This document shows, in pieces, positions 47,227 through 58,227 of a stretch of 64,000 nt of DNA. The notes below the pieces were generated by a model. The model made no database searches, was not told where the DNA came from, and was given only the letters and a program-made list of their open reading frames with translations. Each line of letters begins with the position of its first letter. Position 1 is the stretch's first letter. A program made the translations under genes and the position numbers. The stretch is from Pezizomycotina sp. ARF18 (taxonomy: Eukaryota; Ascomycota). The stretch lies in contig AZLU01000179.1 in assembly GCA_002224055.1 (NCBI GenBank), forward strand, positions 20,977-84,976. The letters run 5' to 3'.

Positions 47227-49014
47227 TCACGACGAAGCATAAGTCTTGACTTGATGAATCAAAATTTCAATTATCTGTACGTCGGCTCTCAACACTAGGC
47301 GCTTCCTTCTCAGATATGCAAACGACTTCGCCGGCTGGAGCGTTCTAGTCTCCTCGAGATCGGACATTTCCACTTGCGAATGTTGTGCATTGGTTGTTTC
47401 CAATCCCACTTTCAATATCCGTTCTCATATTCATGATAGCTGTTAACTCTCCAATCGGTGTCGTTTTTATATTTAGGGCATTGACAACTGGAATAGGTCT
47501 CAGGCCGCTTGCTAGAGCTGATCCGTCGGGGTTGGAAGCGGACTGCTTTGTTGTATCTGGAGTCATGCCATGCGCAGATAGGAAGTCTTTGAGCTTAGGA
47601 ACCATATGGAGTATGGCTTTACGCGAGGCGGGTATACTGGCGCAGAGTATACCGAGGTGTGGTTCGAGTCTGCGCAAGGAGGATCATTTTAGCTTACGGG
47701 GCTGGAAGGGCGGAAATACTCTGCGCGACCGCGCCGAGAAATAAAGCATAAAGCCAAGGGGGAGGAACTTACAGCGACCAAGTGGTAACGTCCAGACCGC
47801 GCCACGAAACATCATTGCTTCCGAGGTACTCGTGAGTGTCGGATACCTCATGATTCCCGCGATACACACTATCATACCCAACCCATGAGGAAAGTGACTC
47901 CGATTTTTGCTTCAGTGGCATGCTCAATTGTAGGAAATGTAGCACGGCAAAGAGAATATCAAGAAATCGATGCCGACGTTCATCAGCGTTCCTATTTGGT
48001 AGAGCACCAGACTTTGCCAGTGTGGGATGCACTTCACAATGAAGGGGTCATTCCAGACGTTCCATGGATGGCAGCGAAAGTAGGTGAAAATCTCTCCGCC
48101 GACGGCCCAGAACAAGAGGATGCCAAAGATAACCCAGACATAGATCGGAATATACGACCGGGGTAAAGTTCGTAAAGAATATGAGTAGTGCAGTCTTGTA
48201 AAATGTGGTGTAGATTCCGAAGAGATATTCATCAATCGTGCCAATCTGAGGGAGGTCAGTTTCTCGTTTATTACCAACAAATACTAGGAGGACTTGAGCT
48301 GAGGAGTGAACTAACATGAAAATGTTGAATGATCTGCTTTCTGGTGACATTCCATCCATGGCGGTACGTCTCTGTAGTATCATTCACGTTAGCGAAAAAT
48401 CCGTTCGCGCCTTCATATCTTTGCTGCTAAGAAGCAGAGTAAGATAGGAACAATAACTTACGCGTTTCAATCAATAGCCATATCCCATTCACGGTCTCGT
48501 AAGTAGCAACGAGCTGAAAAGAGAAACTAGTCAGCCATTATTTGAGACAAATTGAGATGTTGAAATGCGAGGTTCTTACCCATGCTAATAATAAAAAATA
48601 GTCGTCCTTCTTCAAGCCTCCCGAATATCGAATTCGTGAATAGAGCCTTAGAACGAGAAAGGGCCCCGAAATTAGAGCCATGATCGTCCACAAAGCCTGT
48701 AAGCCATGCCTCTCACTCATCGGCATCGAGGAAAAGTCTGCAAGGATATCTTTTGCAGCGGAGATAGTCAGCGTCGCATTTGCGGTGGCATTCTGCATGA
48801 TCTGGAGAATGGACACCCCGTTATATGCCGTTTTGTTCGAGTCGAGGTCGTCCAACAACTGAGCAGCAAGGTTTACTGCGGTAATGTTTTCAGGTACGCC
48901 TTGAGCCCATACCATGACCAGGCCGACACCGGCCAGCTGGTTTACTTCCTTAGAGGTCAGTTCTGCGACCATGATGACTAGGATGGGAGGATGAAAAACG
49001 AAGTAGTTACCCAA
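47227..49014 (-). pseudogene. Fungal rhodopsin-type membrane protein with long N-terminal ectodomain, frameshifted
   Basis: Third family member. ATG at 49014 or, more likely, 48972 (MVAELTSKEVNQL). Unlike the others it has about 90 residues before helix 1, with N-glycosylation sites (ENIT, NKTA, NATANAT). Helix 1 and loop follow: LWTIMALISGPFLVLRLYSR with GLKKDDYFLLLAW. Later exons carry TYETVNGIWLLIETR, FNIFM, EYLFGIYTTFYKTALLIFFT, YIPIYVWVIFGILLFWAVGG and EIFTYFRCHPW, then LKQKIGVTFLMGW, MIVCIAGIMRYPTLTSTSEA and LGILCASIPASRKAIL, the usual last-helix signature. Frame changes near 48200, 47930, 47880 and in the tail, where two overlapping frames compete (47227-47415 and 47345-47677). At least four introns with good ends. 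Ligand unknown. Confidence 0.72.
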
Positions 49015-50794
49015 TGACAGACAGCGATTTTCAAGGCGAAAGAAACATGGGTCCTTTATAAATTTAACAATGCATCGTGGGACACTGGGGGAGAGCAGAA
49101 AACACCTTGCCGTAAAGTTTTTCCAATTGTGGTCATGGAATTAGGGTTCATTAAGCGATTCTGGTACGCGAACATTGTGGGGTTTGGCAACTTTGGGGCC
49201 CAAATTCATCGAAAATATGTCACCGGCTGAAGCCGTCGCAATTTTGAAGTGGATGTAAGCCTATGATCAGTATTTCCGTTCCAACAGAGGATGAGAAGGA
49301 TTTTCATGGCGTTATAGGAAATGGAGATAAATCACAAGATGGCCTATATTCTAGGGGAATAAACATCCATACCTTACCGGAGGAGATGGATCTGGTTAGT
49401 TCGCGATCAATACGCCCCACAATCTGTCAGATTTTACGAGAAGGTGGTTTCTGGTATCTTATCCGTGGCCCCAACTTTTGCTTAAGACTCTAAGAGTGTA
49501 GTGTAATTTAATTCGCGAAAGGCTTGTTGGCCCAAGTCAAGAGGAAAATATTTCATAGTCACATTTCGGGTGTTATTAGGCTCTCATATAGGTGGGTTAA
49601 TCATTAAATTAGATTGATTTATAATATATATATTTTATTTTGTATCTTCCTTGAAGTCTGAAGAAACCGGCGCTACTTAGGTGTGTCTTCTCTATGCTAA
49701 ACTACTGATCTGGGTTTCCGACCTTGAAACTATATATACGTTCTACTCATTGCGGAGCTGGCGTTGATATGGACGTTCAACAAGGCGGTGGAAGTCCATA
49801 AAGCGTTGAACACCGATATCCCATCGGCGAACCAACTCTCTTAAAGCATCCATCTTACCATGATATTGCCGTCACAAATGGTATTTTTTAGGTGTCTTAG
49901 CTCTCTGCATAGTCTACAGGTACACGGAAGATATATCCGGATTACTTCCCCGGCCAGATCAAACTCCGGTCACCTGTGAAGCGCCAAGAAGGTGGGCACG
50001 TGCGAGAAGCTTTCGCCTACAGTTAAGACCCGCAGCGGTTCTAGGGCAATCGCGCTTCTGCGAGGAAAATATGCGAATGACGTTGGCATCGTCGGTCTCT
50101 CCGCTCGGACAAGCGAGGTAATGTGGTGGTACCTCGCAATATTTACAGTAGTACGAGTCAGGAACGTTCAGGTGTGGAAAGATTACTTTATAAATTTAAG
50201 AGATGAGGGAACTTGTTTCTAGGATCTATAAATTTCAGACTATTCGGACGGGCCTTGATCTTTTGCAAAAGGATTGGACCATGCTTGCTACCAAATACAA
50301 TGGGCGTCTTATATAACGGGGTCCAAGGACGAGTTTTCGTCAAGCTCGCGGTGGTGGCTTCTTGATAATGATACAAGGAACCGAGAAAAAAAATCAAGGA
50401 ACAGGTAACGCTGTTTGGAATTGAGGGACGCCCTGGTGAATCATGATGTAGATGCACCGAAGTTGCAATCCGGATCAAACCGAATGCTGCAGATGGGAAT
50501 TTTGCAATATGAACGAGAATTATCTGCCCTCAGCACTACGGCAATGAAATTGAAAGTGGTCCAAGAATAGCAAAAGGAACTGTGTACATTGCTGCCTCAT
50601 TCTTATTTTAATTCGGAACTTTTGCTATAATTGAAGAGCTAAGTTGTGAGTTCTAGGTCGGTGGGGAGGTGAATTGGACTTTCTTTGCTTTGTTTTAACT
50701 GCAGCTGATAATGTTACATACCTAAGAGTAAAATCTGTTTTACATACTCCGAGTCAAATGGTTGATTATCATACGTCAACCTTGTCATGACTAG
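49015..50794. other. Intergenic, nothing recognised
   Basis: Short domain-free frames only (for example 49263-49493 +, 49992-50222 +, 50188-50478 -). Confidence 0.5.
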
Positions 50795-52307
50795 CTACAA
50801 AAACTTGCCAGAGTTCTCTTGTTGGTCCAGGATAGAATCCCCGTTATCGTGCTTGCTGATAAAACGAACGAAGGAAAAGCTCTCGGACGCTGCCGCAGGC
50901 GCTTCCGGTCTAAGGAGATCGTTATCGCTCGCACCGGAAACCGGTATATCGTCCATCTCTGTCGTCCTCCTGTCTTGGTGGATATACCTGTCCCAAAGGA
51001 TTTGCCGCGCGACCATTTGAAGAAGCCGAAGGTGTCAAATGATATTTTCGACTAGTTAGGAATACGTGCGGGGGCGCGATAAAGTAGTACTTTAATCGCG
51101 GTGGGCATACGACGATGAAAGAAAGGCAAATCTTAGAGCCACAAAATAAAGTACGTGAGAGATCTAGAGCATGCATGGGAATGAGAAACTAGTTCGCACG
51201 GATAGGGATTCACTCACCTGGCCCACATTGCGTGCTCCCCAGAAGGAAAAGGGAAATCGGGGTCGTCGAGTCACCTCAAGAGGGACATAAGGCGGAGGAT
51301 ACTAATGATGGAGATTCTGCGATGTTGAAGATTTATTAGTCACTTGCGCGTAATGAGTGGTAAAACAACCAACGAATGATGCTTACAATCCGCCCATGCC
51401 AAAAACGCCCGCGAGTAGGAATTTCTCCTTCCGCTTTAGTTGTAACCCGAACAGAATCGGAATAGGAAGAAACAGAATCGAAAAGTCGGCTAGAAGGTAA
51501 AGCAGAGCCTGGCCCCAAAGGCGAGTTTTCTATTGAAGTATTTTGCAGTCGCGAGAGGTTCCACCAGTTGATGGTAGGATAGCATTGCAACACGAAGATT
51601 AAGAAGCCGTTGATTGTGATCAACACGACATACAATGCTACCGCTCCAACGCAAATACGATAGATGCGACTTGGTAAAGCCGATAGTAGAAGACAAGAGA
51701 CGTAGACTTTGCAGCGCAATGGACGCCAGTGAAGATGATACCGGTAAGCGTGTTGTACTGCCACAGGATTGAATTAATATCGTTTCTTTTATTGGCTTTT
51801 CAGAAGGACTTGAAGGACTAGCGGAAGACTAACAACTGCCCATCCTCGATAGTCAGAAAGGCTAGCCAATAAATATGTTGCCCGGTGTCCATATCTGTTC
51901 TCTAGAGAGAAAGGAAGTAAGTAAAACGAAGTAATCATCCTATTGAGATTTCGAATAAGAAACTTACCAGCCCATACAGACCCTAACAATCCCATGAACA
52001 GAACCTAGTATAATTTTTCAATAACTCTCTTCAAACTTCGTAGTGCTAGTGGCTTGTTTTCGTTTAAACAGGAAAAAGTATATAGATAATGGAACTACCA
52101 ATGCTATGAAGCACATCCAGTCTTCCGCTTGAAGTGCTTTGGTGTAATGTTAAGACGCACGTAGGACTTTAATGCTACTACAGTCAACGCTATGGAGCTC
52201 ATAAATGCATTAAAGATCGCTATGGTCCTCCATATTTCGTTCCGGGGTAACAGGGGAAGAATCGCGTTGATTTTGTGGAGAACGGATAAATCTATAAATT
52301 GAGGCAA
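50795..52307 (-). pseudogene. Fungal rhodopsin-type membrane protein, frameshifted
   Basis: Fourth family member, same strand and direction as its neighbour at 47.2-49.0. Exon 1 from ATG 52307: IAIFNAFMSSIALTVVALKS, YVRLNITPKHFK, then one frame over EDWMCFIALV, the family's (D/E)DW motif. Next FMGLLGSVWA, an intron, YWLAFLTIEDG, YNTLTGIIFTGV, KSTSLVFYYRLYQVA, CVGAVALYVVLITINGFLIF, QCYPTINWW and, in another frame, LLYLLADFSILFLPIPILFG with LQLKRKEKFLLAGVFGMGGL. After an intron: ISIISILRLMSL and a WA-type segment, then a cytoplasmic tail (50795-51016) rich in Asp/Ser/Glu. At least five frame changes. Head-to-tail placement with the 47 kb gene suggests an old duplication, though the two differ clearly in sequence and ectodomain length. 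Confidence 0.72.
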
Positions 52308-52777
52308 TCGCGGTCGGACGTCTCATTGAAATAGCTGGCATTTTCGATGAGATGGGAATAAGATCGATCGTTTTTAGGTCTTTGAGGTCCGCGACCGTGA
52401 GTATTATGATCCCAAGGCTGATGGCCGCGTTTACCTGGGCAAGTGGCGGGGGGCGGAGCCATGGGACTTGGACTCGAACCAGCTTTCGGAAACGCTGGAT
52501 GCACGCAATACATCCTGGCCGCGGGATATTGCTATTATTTCCGCTCTCCTCATCGGCCGTAGTGTGAAAATTACCCAGCAGGAAACCTACCGACAGGTGC
52601 TGAAAAAGATAGGCAGTTTATCACACGACCACCTGTTCCACGACACCTAACCATGTCGAAATTGAGCGATTCCCTTGGTGTCCTACGACTATCTTTAATA
52701 TAACAGCTTCGGCTAGGCCATCGACTCTGTCCATTGCCGCCAACGGAGGTGTTAGCGGCGCCTAGACGGTTTCCCCA
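52308..52777. other. Intergenic or lost 5' part of the NACHT/ankyrin gene
   Basis: Frames such as 52468-52650 (+) read plausibly in part (PRDIAIISALLIG) but match nothing I can name. This could hold the missing N-terminal domain of the following gene. Confidence 0.35.
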
Positions 52778-55700
52778 ATGGTTATCGAAGGGCTAGAGGA
52801 GAAGTGCAACTGGAAAGGAACTCACCCACTCCTAGAAGCGGGGATCAAACAGAAACTTCTCGATACAAATCAAGACCGCCGACCTCATCATCTGCTTTCA
52901 AGTCAACGTCTTATTTGCTCTTTAATCTCGGACCAGGGGAAAGAGCAATATCTAGGACTCTTAGTCGAAGAGGTAACGAATAAGGCTAATCGTCAAGATC
53001 AGTTCGTGGTCAAGTACATCAGGCCGATTCATTTTCAACCGCCCCTAACAATATAAGAGCTCGAGTCGCGGCTAGGCTTAGAGAGACGAGACGTTTAAAT
53101 TGGAGGCCACTCTCCGCATATAACAAAGGTAGCCATGGGCATACCGCGCATACGGGATTAGATAGAAAGAACCTCCTAACGGACTGCGTTGAAGGTGATG
53201 AAGCGACCAAAGTGGACAGCCCTTGACAGGTCTCCAAGACGAAGATGGAAATACACTGCTGCGCCTAGGAGCGTTAAATGCCATTTTCACCTAATAGAAA
53301 CAATACTGCGCAGTGAAAGCCTCTTGATGCCTTGTTCTCCCCGGACAAAGACGGAATGATCGCTTTGCATTTGGCGACCCGCGACGGACACCACGATATT
53401 GCATCTTTGCTGATAGAAAGAAGGCCAACCCCGCTTCCAAGACAACAGCGGATGGACGGCGCTTCAACATGCCGTTTGGAACTGTCACGAGGGGAAGTAT
53501 TGAAGTTGGTCTCCATCATGGAAGTACCAAGCGTTGGCCTGATGGATATACGGGGATGAAATTGCTTTGCATCTTGTAGCAGAGCGGGCATTTATGGCAT
53601 ATTAGATGGGGTTCAGAAGAGCATAAGCTCGTCGGACGTTATATCTGTGTGCCACCAGGGACAGACTGCTCTACATCGGACCGCCTGGTCTGGCTCGGCG
53701 AGATGCGCATACGCGATCCTAAAACTTTGGGACTTATATAATCGTCATCACCTTGAAGAAGAAGTGGATAAAATGGGAAGGACGGCGCTATATATCGCTG
53801 CGGACTAGGATCACGCTTTAGGAATTGAACTACTTCTGAGGAGACCCAACGAATGGCGAACAAACACAGGCATAAAGTAATAGTACAATCGAGACATTGG
53901 ACAAAAACAGGTTCACGCCTCTTCTATTAGCAGCAAGGAACGACACACGGCGGCCGTCGAAAAGCTGCTTGGTTTCGGGGCGAAGGTTGACTCCAGGGGT
54001 GGCAGCGGAAGCACCACTCATACGGGCAGCGAAAAGGGGCAGGACAGAGGTTGCGAAGATACCGCTTCGCTATGGCGCTAACCGAGACTTGTTGACAATG
54101 ATCGTCAGAGAGCCCCTATGTGCAGCGAGGAACGGCCACCGCCAAATTGTGGCTTTATTTCATAACGACGAAGATGACGGGAGTAGTATAAGACAGGCTA
54201 TTCTGAGCGCATCAGGAAAAGTTCCGGATGCATTCGTGCATGCCCTTGACTTCAGAATAAACCTAAGGTCATTTTACTATTCTAAGCTCATTCTATATCG
54301 TTTTATATCGTTTATACCGTTAGCTATTAAAAATTAATAAAAATATTAATAAAATACACCTATACCTATTAAAATTAAGCGAAATAAAAGCACTATACCT
54401 TAAAAAGTAATATAAATAACGTAAAATAAGACTTCGCAGCGCCGAAACACGCTAAAAAAATAAATAAACTATATACGTACGCGAATAACTTATAATTTAA
54501 TCGATTCTTACTTTTTTTAATCTTTAAACTTAACTTTTTATTTTTTTTAAGTACGATATTATAAGTACACTTATTTACTAACTATTAACTATTAACTACT
54601 AACTACTAACTACTAACTACTAACTACTAACTACGTATTAAGTACTAACTATATAGGTACGCAGGCACGTAGGTATAATACTAACTACTAACTAATTATT
54701 ATATAAGTAGGTAGGTAGGCAGGTTGGTAGGTATTATTATATAGTATTAGTTAGTTAGCTTATAAGTTAGTTAAGTTAGTTAGTTGGTTCGCGTTATAAT
54801 AAAATAATAATAATATATTTTTAGCCTATAACTAATAAAATAATAGGCGTCGTCATTTATTATTTTATTAATTACGAGCTAAACTTATAAAAATTTAGAG
54901 TTATAAGGCTATATAGGTTAATTTTATATGTTTTGTATTCTAAACGGTTTTATATTCTAAACGGGTATACTTATTTATACCTAGATATAGTACGGTAGCG
55001 TTTTGGTAATTTTACTATTTGGGGCATATTGGAGCATATTGGGGCATATAATAGCAAAATGGGCTCGGTTATTTTCCAGATGCGCAGCGAGAGGTGGTGG
55101 AAGTGAGACTACTACTAGAAAGTCACCGCGGTTTGGCCAACATTGTGAGGAACGAAGGAACCCGCTAACTGCTGCGGCTCGGAACGGATATCTCGGAGCA
55201 GTAAAGGTACTAATTGAGGCGGAGCCAGCCCAGATAACTTTAACAATAGTCGTTAGCCCAGCGAAGAGAGTAATACCCCGCTAGCCGTAGCAGCGATGAA
55301 TGAGCATGGGAGATTGCCAGGTTCTTGCTTGATAATGGCGCCAATCCAAATGGCCGCTGGAAGCCCTCAGAGAATACTCGCTCGAAGCCCTCATATATGT
55401 CGCGGTTTGAAGGGGCTTCCTTTTCGGACTCCTACTCTTCGGTCGTTGGTGACAGCGACAAAGACGCTGCCAATGGCCGCGAAAGTCGCGATTTTCGCGA
55501 CGATTTTCATCGTATGAGGAAAAGCAATATCGGAAGGAGGATCGACGCTATAGGCTACTAGACAGACTGCGATACGTTTTCATGCAGGAGGAGAAAATTG
55601 ATCTATCAGTGTGCATGAGGATGAACCGCTGAGCCTGGCGTGGAAAAGAACGCCACTGCATCATGGGATTATGAGCCTTCTGCTAGCTCGGCGCGCAAGC

Positions 55701-57560
55701 CCTCCGTCTGATGATGGGATAGGCTTGGCGATCCTTAGGAGCTGCGCGTGCAGGCCTGAAGGAGAGCTTAGCACTCCATATGAAGACCGTTTCCTATCCA
55801 CAGGATCCAAGAGGCATCCAGGCAATACTAATGGAGGCTATACGATCGGGGGACGAAGACATCATTAAATTTGTATTAGACAATGGAGCCAGCGCGTTTT
55901 CCGGTATGATAGGGATAAAACAGATCCTAGGAAGTGGTGGAGGTTTCAAGCAAGATATGAGGATCCACTGTCGGGGTGCAGTGTAGTCACCATGAAAAGC
56001 AACACACTATATACTGGATAGTATAACGTAGTAATGGTAAATAGGAGTAAAATCGAGGAGTATTCAACTGACTATCCACCTCCGAAGGAGGAGGGAGAAC
56101 TAGCTTCTTTATATACACAACTTTTAGCAGGGCTAGAGGGCATCGCGTGCGTTCTGCTAGGCCGCACATTCCGCGCGCCCTTGAGGTCAAAACACGTGCT
56201 CTCTTTTTCACGACGACACCACTCTGGCTAGCATTCGACCTCAAGGGGCAGTCGCGACGCATGTAATCCTCGAAACCGGGCGGAACCAGAGTCCGCAGAG
56301 GAAGGGGGCGCCATGCTGCGATGGGCAGTAACGGAGAACCTTGTCGATGTCACAAGGCTCCTTCTTGAGAAAGGCGCCGATATCGAGTTCTGGAAGGGCT
56401 GCGATGATGTTAGCGAGTTCCTCTATGGAAGAGTTCCCGGCTTCAACCCCGAGGTTCATCGCGGGGAGGGCAGCTCTCATCTGATTCATGTCGCCGCCTT
56501 GAATGGAAACGCCCTTATACTGGAGATGCTGCCCCAAAACGGGGCCAATTTACATTGGAGCGCTATACGTAAGGAGATACGCGAAGAGTTATTTCGTAAG
56601 TGGGGGCTGAGCTACCGAGCGCAGCGCGCGAAGGTGGGAAAGGTAATCTCGTGGATGAGATTTACAACATCATATGTGTTTGACCCTCGTCAAATGAAAA
56701 GCACGAGGCCCTGGCTGTGCCGGATTTGATACTTTGCAGTTATGCCTAGGGGCCGTCACCCAAGATCGGCCATGTGGGCTATTAGACAACCGGAGGCGGG
56801 ACACCGCAATTACGGTTAGTAGACAGATTAATACCGTGCGGATACTTCGGGAGTAGATCACTAACCCAACCTGTGGCTCGGGCAACGAGGCCAAAGGAAG
56901 ATCGCCCCTCTCCTGGCGGTGGAATTGGAACGCTGCCTTTGGTGGAACTCATACTGGGGAAGTGTCCGAAGGAAATGGTATTAGCTGACGTGGATTCCAA
57001 AGGCTAAAGCCTCCTATTCTATGCGCAGGGCAATAGCCTAGCAATGTTGAAACTCCTGCGCGACTATGGAATTGACCAGGGCCAGGCAGACAATACGGGC
57101 AGATCCCCAATGTCAAAAGCGGTGGCTCTTGGCCTTGATGGTGCTGTCAGTTTGCTCACCCGAGCACTACCTGAAATCGCAACGCCGACCTCCGGCAACT
57201 TCGACAGACTCTGCTAGACGACGATGAGCCAAGCTTGATATCAAAGCTGGGACTTGGCGATGCAAAGAGTGGCACTAGAACTGATTTGGTGTATATGAGA
57301 ACCGAGACGACCATATAAAGGCGACAAAGGGGGATGAGGACTGGGCGGAGGATGGTTTGAGCGACTTCTGGGGCTACACCAAGTCAGAACTTATTCGCCC
57401 TTTGAATTGGCCACCACTGCCTCCCGAACCGCAAAAACATCTGACTCGGATCCTGAACAGATTAACAAAACCATCGTGGACGAGATTTGAAAAGGATCAA
57501 AATTTCTCAATCAAAAGGGCCATATGGGTTTGTTCATATAATCACGAAGATGATCTATAA
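52778..57560 (+). pseudogene. NACHT/ankyrin-repeat (NLR-like) protein, degraded and interrupted by a transposon
   Basis: Intracellular STAND-type protein; fungal relatives act in nonself recognition, but most are uncharacterised. The left end (52778-53000) reads VIEGLEEKCNWKGTHPLLEA, close to a NACHT Walker B region (VIDGLDEC). Ankyrin units follow in several frames: DGMIALHLATRDGHHDIASL (53350), QTALHRTAWSGSA (53656), DKMGRTALYIAA (53770), RFTPLLLAARND (53905), APLIRAAKRGRTEVAKI (54010), PLCAARNGHRQIVALF (54110), PLTAAARNGYLGAVKVLIEA (55158), DPRGIQAILMEAIRSGDEDI (55800), RWAVTENLVDVTRLLLEKGA (56316), LIHVAALNGNALILEMLPQN (56478) and RSPMSKAVALGLDGAVSLL (57100). Stops and frameshifts are frequent. 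The element at 54270-55061 splits the ankyrin array. More damaged than any other gene here. Confidence 0.75.
54270..55061. mobile_element. AT-rich foldback / MITE-like element inserted in the ankyrin array
   Basis: About 790 bp of AT-rich DNA between two ankyrin segments. The ends are an imperfect inverted repeat: left CATTTTACTATTCTA, right (reverse complement) CATTTTGCTATTATA. Inside these lie short repeats: right end ATATTGG-type units (GGGGCATATTGG, AGCATATTGG), left end the TATATCGTT units of similar spacing. The interior has a tandem (TAACTAC)n run at about 54578-54640 and complementary (TTAG)n / (TAGG)n runs at about 54705-54790, able to pair. No coding capacity. CpA is depleted in the left part, suggesting RIP. 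I could not define a target duplication. Confidence 0.6.
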
Positions 57561-57774
57561 ATATAGATAGTTTTAAAGCTAGCTTAATTGAACAGATAAT
57601 AAAACTACTTAAGTACTTAAGAAAACCCGGGAGAATGCCTACTAGAATAAAAATAAGGAAAATAACAAAAACTCTATAAATAAACAAAATGCACTATTCT
57701 AAGCTAATACATGCTGCTTCATCCTTTCAAATTAAAGTTTGAAATAATGCAAATTGAGGCTGAGTAATATCTGG

Positions 57775-58227
57775 CTACTCAGGTTGATCTTCCAGCCCTT
57801 CATTGAAGCACTCACCACTCTCGAACTTCTTGTTGAAGGCCTTCTGGATGGAATAGCATGTCGCAACACCGCTCTGGACGCACAGGTAGCTCTTGCGCCC
57901 TGAGTGTCCTTGCATCGGTGAGCACCATGAATCCCTTGCTGTCGGACGGGTTGCAGCTACCCTTGTAGTTGGCTTTGACACGCTTGATCTTGCCGCAGTT
58001 GGCGCAGTGGATTGTGTCGCGGGCAAACACATTGCGCTCGTTCAGGCTGGCTTCGACGATAGTGAGCTCTTCGTCATCGTCACCGTCATCGCGCTTCTTG
58101 AGATCGACGGCGGCGTAGCGTCATCGGGATTGCACTGGGCGCGGCGGGATAGGGCGACGCTGGCGTCGTCCGCTGGGGCGGCGGGGGTAGCGAAGAGGGT
58201 AGCGAGAAGGACGGCGGAGAACTGCAT
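57775..58227 (-). pseudogene. Small secreted Cys-rich protein with Kex2-type site, frameshifted
   Basis: From ATG 58227: signal peptide MQFSAVLLATLFATPAAPA, then a propeptide-like DDASVALSRRAQCNPDDAT. One frame over comes AVDLKKRDDGDDDEELTIVE; the KKR would be a Kex2 processing site. The mature part reads ARDTIHCANCGKIKRVKANY and KGSCNPSDSKGFMVLTDART, and after a second shift KSYLCVQSGVATCYSIQKAF with ESGECFNEGLEDQPE and the stop at 57775. Six cysteines follow the Kex2-type site across these frames (CxxC, C, C, C, C). Shifts near 58110 and 57902. No family recognised; an extracellular effector-like or antimicrobial-like protein is plausible. The TC-rich, intron-free layout resembles the 16 kb secreted gene, but the sequences are unrelated. 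Confidence 0.6.

Noticed and set aside
54578-54790. Telomere-like repeats
   Set aside because: Units are TAACTAC, TTAG and TAGG, not TTAGGG, and they sit inside a transposon within a gene remnant.
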